Origin: Deltaproteobacteria bacterium
GTDB lineage: Bacteria; Desulfobacterota; Desulfuromonadia; Geobacterales; DSM-12255
Direction: 5' to 3'
Assembly (NCBI GenBank): GCA_017861215.1
Contig: JAGFXN010000028.1
Span: 1 to 10,577 of the forward strand
DNA: 10,577 nt
Position 1 is the first letter of the stretch. Every line of letters begins with the position of its first letter. Shown in pieces: positions 6,338 through 10,577 of this stretch. The translations under genes were made by a program, and so were the position numbers. The notes under the pieces are model-generated. The model saw only the letters and a program-made list of their open reading frames with translations, was not told the origin of the DNA and did not search any database.

Positions 6338-6799
6338 ATGCAAGGACAGGGTTTAAAAAGAGTTATCAGAACGGTTGTCATCGGCGGCATGCTGCTGACG
6401 GCAACAGCTGCCGTCGCCTTTTCCCTTGGCAAATACGAGCGGGTCAAGGCAGTGTCCGGAACCGTAGCCATTCCGCTAACCAAGGTTGCTGACGGCAAGG
6501 CGCACTTTTTCAAGGTTGCGGATGGCGGCAAGGAAATCGCCTTCTTTGTGGTCAAGGGTGCCGACGGCACTGTCAAAAGCGCCTTCGATGCCTGTGATGC
6601 CTGCTATAAAGACAAGAAGGGGTATGAGCAGCAAGGTGATAAGATGAACTGCAAAAACTGCAACCAGAAATTCGTCATCAACCGCATCGGCCCCAACAGC
6701 AGCGGCGGCTGCAATCCTGCCTATCTGCCGCATCGGCAGGCTGGCGGCAAAATAGTATTCTCCCTTGCCGACCTGCAGGCCGGCGCCCGTTTCTTTTAA
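6338..6799 (+). CDS. DUF2318 (FtrD-like) cysteine-rich membrane-anchored protein
   Basis: 153 residues. A signal-anchor or signal peptide (about 10-30) is followed by a DUF2318 domain with its five cysteines: FDACDACY (C86, C89), NCKNC (C105, C108) and GGCNP (C125), with the family-typical KKGYEQQGD between the pairs and an IVFSLADLQAGARFF end. Family members are annotated as iron-sulfur-containing and occur beside FTR1/P19-type iron uptake genes. An electron-transfer or metal-binding role outside the cytoplasm is inferred. ATG 6338 has AGGAG at 6328-6332 with 5-base spacing; the longer open frame from 6254 overlaps the HMA gene and has no comparable site. The neighbours are the HMA protein upstream and the permease 25 bases downstream. 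Confidence 0.88.
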   Translation: MQGQGLKRVIRTVVIGGMLLTATAAVAFSLGKYERVKAVSGTVAIPLTKVADGKAHFFKVADGGKEIAFFVVKGADGTVKSAFDACDACYKDKKGYEQQGDKMNCKNCNQKFVINRIGPNSSGGCNPAYLPHRQAGGKIVFSLADLQAGARFF

Positions 6800-6824
6800 A
6801 ATTTTCCAGGAGCAGTTACCCGCC

Positions 6825-7985
6825 ATGAATCTGCAGACCATAGCCATCAACAACCTCAAGCGCCGCAAGGCAAAGATGGCGTTTCTTACCATCGGCCTGG
6901 CGGTGGGGATCGCCACCATTGTCACGCTCCTTACCCTGAACCGCTCCATGTCCGGCGATATCGAGCGGAAGATGGAGGAATTCGGGGCAAACATCCTGAT
7001 CACACCGCAGAGTAACGGGCTGAACATGAACTACGGCGGCATCGGGCTGGGAGGGGTGACCTTTGATCAGCGGGAGATTCTTGAGAGTGATCTGCAGAAG
7101 ATCAAAACGATTGCCAACAGTAAAAACATTGCCGCAGTCTCTCCCAAGGTGCTGGGCGGCATCAGAGTCGGCAGTCATGACCTGCTCCTGGCCGGGGTTG
7201 ACTTTGCCAGTGAACTGAAGATGAAGCAGTGGTGGCAGGTTTTTGGCGCTGTTCCGCAGAGCGAAGACGAACTGCTGCTTGGCAGTGACGCAGCAAAGGT
7301 GCTTGCTGTTGAAACAGGCGACAGTGTGAAGTTCGGCAACGGGACTTTCAAGGTGAGCGGCGTACTGGAGCAGACCGGCTCGCAGGATGATGCCTTGATC
7401 TTTGCGTCGCTGCGCAAAGCGCAGCAGCTGCTCGGCAAGGAGGGAAAGATCACTATTGCCGAGGTGGCGGCCCTCTGTTCCGGCTGCCCCATTGGCGACA
7501 TGGTGACGCAGATAGCGGAGAAACTGCCGGAGGCAAAGGTCTCGGCCATTCAGCAGGTGGTTGCCGGGCGACTGAAGACGCTGGAGCAGTTCAATCGCTT
7601 CTCCATGGGTGTGGCGGCGGTGGTTGTCTTTATCGGCTCCCTGATAGTGCTGGTAACGATGATGGGGAGCGTCAGCGAGCGCAAGACCGAAATCGGCGTT
7701 TTCCGGGCAATCGGTTTCCGCAAAAGCCATATCATGCGGATCATCCTCTGCGAAGCTGCCCTGATCAGCCTGCTTGCGGGTCTGCTTGGCTACGGCATAG
7801 GCATGCTGACGGCAAAACTTGTTCTGCCGTATATGGCGGAAAGCGGCGCTGCAAAGCTTGTCTGGGACGCAGCTATCGGTATCGGGTCAGTGCTGCTGGC
7901 GCTGCTGCTCGGGATTCTGGCCAGTATGTATCCGGCAAGTCAGGCGGCAGGGATGGAGCCGACCGAAGCGCTGCGGGCGCTGTGA
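6825..7985 (+). CDS. FtsX/MacB-type ABC transporter permease
   Basis: 386 residues with the MacB-family layout: one N-terminal helix (about 18-38), a large periplasmic domain (about 40-260), and three C-terminal helices (about 262-281, 308-330, 349-370). The cytoplasmic loop SERKTEIGVFRAIGFRK (284-300) is the characteristic FtsX-domain contact to the ATPase, and the protein ends PTEALRAL as many of these permeases do. The periplasmic domain has a glycine-rich segment at about 70-78 (YGGIGLGGV) and a CxxC (C218, C221 in LCSGCP), unusual for LolE/MacB permeases. Proteins of this class use ATPase-driven movement to act on envelope partners and need not transport through the membrane. ATG 6825 has AGGAG at 6808-6812. 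The ATPase gene follows after 18 bases. Only one permease gene is present, so a homodimer is expected. Confidence 0.92.
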   Translation: MNLQTIAINNLKRRKAKMAFLTIGLAVGIATIVTLLTLNRSMSGDIERKMEEFGANILITPQSNGLNMNYGGIGLGGVTFDQREILESDLQKIKTIANSKNIAAVSPKVLGGIRVGSHDLLLAGVDFASELKMKQWWQVFGAVPQSEDELLLGSDAAKVLAVETGDSVKFGNGTFKVSGVLEQTGSQDDALIFASLRKAQQLLGKEGKITIAEVAALCSGCPIGDMVTQIAEKLPEAKVSAIQQVVAGRLKTLEQFNRFSMGVAAVVVFIGSLIVLVTMMGSVSERKTEIGVFRAIGFRKSHIMRIILCEAALISLLAGLLGYGIGMLTAKLVLPYMAESGAAKLVWDAAIGIGSVLLALLLGILASMYPASQAAGMEPTEALRAL

Positions 7986-8003
7986 AATTGAGGGAGTATG
8001 AAA

Positions 8004-8675
8004 ATGCCGATCATTGAAACAACAAGCCTGCAGAAGGAGTACGGCCGCGGCAGGGAGAGTGTCGCAGCGCTGCGCGGCCTGGATCTCAGTATCGCTGCCG
8101 GCGAATTCGTTACCATCATGGGCGAGTCCGGTTCGGGCAAGAGCACGCTGCTCGCTGTACTTGGCGGCATGAGCCAGCCGACATCAGGCGAGATAACCGT
8201 AGCCGGGGAGAGGCTGTATCAGCTCCACCCCGAAAAACTGGCCGATTTCCGGGCAGCGAATCTCGGCTTTGTCTTCCAGTCATTCCATCTTATCCCCTAT
8301 CTGACGGCACTGGAGAATGTCATGCTGCCGCTCGCCATCGTCAAAGGCAAGGCGGCCGCCAAAAGGGGGGCGGCACTGGCAGCTCTTGCCCGGGTCGGGC
8401 TTGGCGGCAAGCCGGAGCGACTTCCCAACCAGCTCTCCGGCGGAGAGCAGGAGCGTGTCGCCATTGCCCGGGCCATTGTCAACAGTCCTAAAATACTGCT
8501 GGCTGACGAGCCGACCGGCAACCTCGATTCCAGGACGAGTGAAGAGGTAATGATGCTTTTTCGCGAGCTGAACAGTGCCGGACAGACCGTGGTGATGGTG
8601 ACGCATAACCATGAAAACGGCGCGTATGCCGATAGAACCATTTCTCTGAAGGACGGGCTGGTGGTGGGTCGTTAA
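8004..8675 (+). CDS. LolD/MacB-type ABC transporter ATP-binding protein
   Basis: 223 residues, the ATPase partner of the upstream permease. All motifs are present: Walker A GESGSGKST (about 45-53), the Q-loop in FVFQSFHLIPYLTALENVMLPL (its ends FVFQ and MLPL), the signature LSGGEQERVAIARA, Walker B ILLADEPTGNLD, and the H-loop histidine in VTHNHE. The TGNLD after Walker B is typical of the LolD/MacB/FtsE group. It should energise the permease from the cytoplasm. ATG 8004 is preferred because AGGGAG (7991-7996) lies 7 bases away; ATG 7998 is in the same frame but only 1 base from that site, and would add two residues (225 aa). It is the last gene of the operon; the hairpin at 8720-8742 follows. 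Confidence 0.95.
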   Translation: MPIIETTSLQKEYGRGRESVAALRGLDLSIAAGEFVTIMGESGSGKSTLLAVLGGMSQPTSGEITVAGERLYQLHPEKLADFRAANLGFVFQSFHLIPYLTALENVMLPLAIVKGKAAAKRGAALAALARVGLGGKPERLPNQLSGGEQERVAIARAIVNSPKILLADEPTGNLDSRTSEEVMMLFRELNSAGQTVVMVTHNHENGAYADRTISLKDGLVVGR

Positions 8676-8710
8676 CTCTTCTTCAGGGGGAGGGAAAGCG
8701 GCTGTGCTGC

Positions 8711-8742
8711 AAATGAAAAGGGACAGCCTGACAAGCTGTCCC
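8711..8742 (-). terminator. Rho-independent terminator of the tRNA-Gln gene
   Basis: Perfect 8-base arms (GGGACAGC at 8720-8727, GCTGTCCC at 8735-8742) with a 7-base loop. On the minus strand the stem is followed by TTTTCATTT (8719-8711), as expected for termination of the tRNA transcript. On the plus strand no T-tract follows, so it is a poor terminator for the ABC operon. Confidence 0.8.
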
Positions 8743-8754
8743 TGGTGAATGTTA

Positions 8755-8829
8755 TGGCTGGGGTGCGAGGATTCGAACCTCGGAATAACGGAGTCAGAGT
8801 CCGTTGCCTTACCGCTTGGCGACACCCCA
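8755..8829 (-). tRNA. tRNA-Gln, anticodon CUG
   Basis: A complete cloverleaf on the minus strand: acceptor TGGGGTG (8829-8823) pairs with CACCCCA (8765-8759); D-arm GCC/GGC with loop AAGCGGTAA; anticodon stem ACGGA/TCCGT with loop CTCTGAC and anticodon CTG (plus-strand CAG at 8795-8797); T-arm CGAGG-TTCGAAT-CCTCG. The discriminator is G and CCA is encoded (8757-8755). The T1-A72 first pair is typical of bacterial tRNA-Gln. It decodes CAG codons. Confidence 0.97.
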
Positions 8830-8841
8830 AAAAGAGTAGTT

Positions 8842-8870
8842 TTTATAGCAGGTAACTCCCTATTATTCAA
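8842..8870 (-). promoter_or_regulatory. Sigma-70 promoter of tRNA-Gln
   Basis: On the minus strand, TTGAAT (8870-8865) and TATAAA (8847-8842) are separated by exactly 17 bases. The implied transcript start is about 6-8 bases before the mature tRNA 5' end at 8829. Confidence 0.75.
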
Positions 8871-9462
8871 GCAGGAATTATCTGTGCCTTTATATATTGG
8901 CAGGTTAGCATCATTGCTGTGTATAATTTGTATAGCTCAACTACTGTCATCACTAATTTTTACCTGTCAACGACAGTGGATACTATCTCCACTAATAAAC
9001 ACCACACGTCGCGACTATACGGCCTAATTACGGCATATCTTGTCATCCCTTATATTGTGAATCAGTAATCTCAATGCAGTTTATCTCCGCTATTTGGCCT
9101 CTATGTCATTAAATGCGACAAGTTTTGCGTATTAATATCACTTTGAGATAAAATAGTCTGCTTATTTGCATTAACTCTGGCACATGTATGTTTTGCGTAA
9201 AAGTTACAGTATTCAATGATATTGGTAGGTTGTTAATGTCCTACGTTTTAGGCGCCGGTCTAAAATGCAATATATCTGCAGAAATAATTATGGGCACACT
9301 CCATGCTTGCCTTAATGAGAAGCGAAAGCGATGAGAGTGCAGGTTTGTTTGATGTGGAGGGCAGTGTAATGAAAATTTGCCATGCGCCAACTGAACGAAT
9401 CGACAGACACCGTGGGAGTTCAGTAAGAGCTTGAAGAGGAGTAAGCATGGTAAGGATACATA
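8871..9462. other. AT-rich stretch without a convincing gene
   Basis: About 590 bases with no supported gene on either strand. It is clearly AT-richer than the left part: hand counts give 22/60 G+C at 8941-9000 and 18/60 at 9121-9180, against 37/60 in the ATPase gene at 8161-8220. Visible items are a TTGGCA (8897-8902) and TATAAT (8922-8927) pair with a long 19-base spacer, a 6-base-stem hairpin AGTGGA/TCCACT near 8975-8993, and the 10-base direct repeat GTTTTGCGTA at 9122-9131 and 9190-9199. Three very short open frames with ATG starts lie near the end (9236-9334, 9369-9434, 9447-9473); the last two have good ribosome binding sites. It may be degraded acquired DNA or the leader of the PHP gene. 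Confidence 0.6.
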
Positions 9463-10077
9463 ATGTTTATTGAAATCCATACTCATACCACTGAACATTC
9501 CCCATGCGGCAAGATATCTGCTGTCCAACTGGTTAGTTTCCTGATGAGACAGGGTATTGAAGGCGTTGTGTTGACTGACCATCATTACCTATGGACTGAC
9601 AAGGAGCTTGCTCTGCTGAAGGAGCAGAATGGTATACCAGAATCCTTTCTTCTACTTTCAGGACAAGAAGTGACTACAAGTGATTTCGGAGATGTATTGG
9701 TATATGGAGCGGATGAATCAATTCAGCCAGGGATAAGTCTCAATGCACTACGCAAGCGGGTTCCAGGTGCCGCAATAATATGGGCGCATCCGTACCGTGG
9801 GATGTGCAGACCCACTGCACTTGAGCTTATGGATGCCTCTTTCGATGCTATTGAAATACTGAACCCTCATCAGAGTGAAGAGGGTAATGCCACAGGGCTT
9901 CGTGATTGGCAGGATTGGGGTTTTATAGCTACCAGTGGCAGTGATATTCACTCTGACCTCCTACCATCACTTTATCCATCAAAATTCGATAACCCTATCC
10001 ATAATATTGCAGAGCTAGTGTCTGCATTAAAAAATGGCGCTTTGACACCGGTAGAAAGTTACCCATGCTTATCGTGA
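9463..10077 (+). CDS. PHP-domain metal-dependent phosphoesterase
   Basis: 204 residues, one PHP domain. The metal-site motifs are in order: HTHTTEHSPCG from H6 (H6, H8), LTDHH (D39, H40), GQEV (E69), AHPYR (H109), and SGSDIH (D161, H163). These are the trinuclear-metal ligands of the YciV/TrpH and related phosphatases that act on phosphate esters such as 3',5'-nucleotides; the actual substrate is not predictable. It is shorter than the roughly 280-residue YciV and lacks its insertion, like many short PHP-only proteins. ATG 9463 has AAGGA at 9452-9456; a stronger site (AGGAG 9437-9441) serves an overlapping 8-codon frame starting at 9447. GC is lower than in the left part (hand count 25/60 at 9661-9720). 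After the stop, another frame stays open to 10123 and may be a displaced C-terminus. Confidence 0.85.
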   Translation: MFIEIHTHTTEHSPCGKISAVQLVSFLMRQGIEGVVLTDHHYLWTDKELALLKEQNGIPESFLLLSGQEVTTSDFGDVLVYGADESIQPGISLNALRKRVPGAAIIWAHPYRGMCRPTALELMDASFDAIEILNPHQSEEGNATGLRDWQDWGFIATSGSDIHSDLLPSLYPSKFDNPIHNIAELVSALKNGALTPVESYPCLS

Positions 10078-10249
10078 AGTTCATGAGGCACTAAAAATAC
10101 TTCTGGGGATTCGAAGGTGCTGAGGCGAGGTAGTTGAATCTAATCGTGATTTGCCGAGTAATATGCTCTGCAAAGCTCCTGATATAGATCCGCCGCGGGT
10201 TTCCCTGCAGGGCCTGGACTTCCTTCAGAACCGCAGGCACTCATCAGAT

Positions 10250-10577
10250 TCAGAGAGCAGCCTTTTCAATCTTATAGGAACGGATCTTTTCTTTCAGTAG
10301 ATCGGGGTTTTTAATATTTATCAAAACAGCTTCTTTGACAGGCCCGGAAGCTGTCGAAAGCTCAAGGTCACCTATGCGCAACAACCGTTGGCCCATACTT
10401 TGCGTGACGTTGATCGTTCGTATGTCGCGGATATCTATTTCTACGGATCTCTTGGAAAGTATGCCTGAGCGGCAGATAATCCTTTGATTGGTAACCGTAA
10501 AGTGGTTGCTATGCCGGGCTATGTAAATCGCAGCGAACATAATTACCGGCATGATTAACAAATATATTCCCCAGGCT
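10250..10577 (-). CDS. Bacterial PH-domain (YdbT/YdbS-like) membrane protein, N-terminus outside window
   Basis: The frame is open from a TGA at 10250-10252 through the right edge, so the true start is outside; about 108 residues are visible. The fragment begins in a hydrophobic helix (WGIYLLIMPVIMFAAIYIA) and continues into a bacterial PH-like (bPH2) domain: HFTVTNQRIICRSGILSKR, then VEIDIRDIRTINVTQSMGQ and RLLRIGDLELSTASG, ending in the helix PDLLKEKIRSYKIE. This layout, helices followed by the FTVTNxRI strand, is that of the small YdbS/YdbT-type membrane proteins, whose precise role is not established. The gene converges on the PHP gene with 172 bases between stops and no clear terminator. 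Its base composition is AT-richer than the left part. Family call is good; function unknown. Confidence 0.85.
   Translation of the reverse strand, partial: AWGIYLLIMPVIMFAAIYIARHSNHFTVTNQRIICRSGILSKRSVEIDIRDIRTINVTQSMGQRLLRIGDLELSTASGPVKEAVLINIKNPDLLKEKIRSYKIEKAAL

Noticed and set aside
6816..7730. A 304-codon minus-strand frame opposite the permease gene
   Set aside because: His/Gln/Leu-rich shadow translation; the plus-strand permease has full family motifs.
8749..9027. A 92-codon plus-strand frame starting at the tRNA
   Set aside because: Its first part is the reverse complement of tRNA-Gln, and the rest has no ribosome site or recognisable domain.
9241..9585. A 114-codon minus-strand frame overlapping the PHP start
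   Set aside because: It overlaps the conserved HTH and TDHH coding region on the other strand and has no features of its own.
10101..10130. A GGATTCGAA stretch resembling a tRNA T-arm, considered as a tRNA remnant or attachment site
   Set aside because: Only about nine bases agree, the stem does not pair, and no matching tail of tRNA-Gln is present.
1..10577. CRISPR arrays, insertion sequences, toxin-antitoxin pairs, phage genes
   Set aside because: No regularly spaced repeats, transposase motifs or terminal inverted repeats, and no suitable small gene pairs were seen.

Overview
The window looks like chromosomal DNA of a metal-respiring Desulfuromonadota bacterium of the Geobacter/Geotalea/Pelobacter type. 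This is inferred from gene content (moaA plus a standalone MOSC protein, an exported rhodanese with a CGFVxC loop, LarE, a DUF2318 operon), from moderately high GC in the left 8.7 kb, and from a sigma-54-like promoter. No rRNA or taxon-specific marker is present, so the assignment is tentative.

Left part (1-3240). A partial CzcD/ZnT-type zinc efflux gene of the cation diffusion facilitator family runs leftward off the window. Diverging from it is moaA, with a good sigma-70 promoter (TTGACC-17-TATAAC), followed 4 bases later by a MOSC-domain gene; the pair points to molybdenum cofactor work. Two lipoprotein genes follow: an exported rhodanese-like protein and, beyond a strong hairpin, a small unknown lipoprotein.

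Middle (3241-5895). On the minus strand lie a cardiolipin synthase with two HKD motifs (TTG start) and larE, the sulfur transferase of nickel-pincer cofactor synthesis. larE has its own promoter and a terminator-like hairpin. No larA, larB or larC is visible.

Right-middle (5896-8675). This is the most interesting block. A tight plus-strand operon encodes (1) a membrane-anchored heavy-metal-binding HMA protein with a Cys-rich tail, (2) a membrane-anchored DUF2318 (FtrD-like) five-cysteine protein, (3) an FtsX/MacB-type permease with a CxxC in its periplasmic domain, and (4) a LolD/MacB-type ATPase. A 15-of-16 match to the sigma-54 consensus sits just upstream. It resembles the accessory half of the Campylobacter P19 and E. 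coli Fet iron systems, but the first gene is an HMA protein instead of FTR1/P19. I infer an envelope metal or metal-redox handling system.

Right end (8676-10577). A tRNA-Gln(CUG) gene on the minus strand has a clear promoter and terminator. After it the DNA becomes AT-rich: about 590 bases without a convincing gene, then a PHP-family phosphoesterase gene and, convergent to it, the C-terminal part of a bacterial PH-domain (YdbT/YdbS-like) membrane protein that runs off the right edge. The composition change suggests acquired or degraded DNA beside the tRNA.
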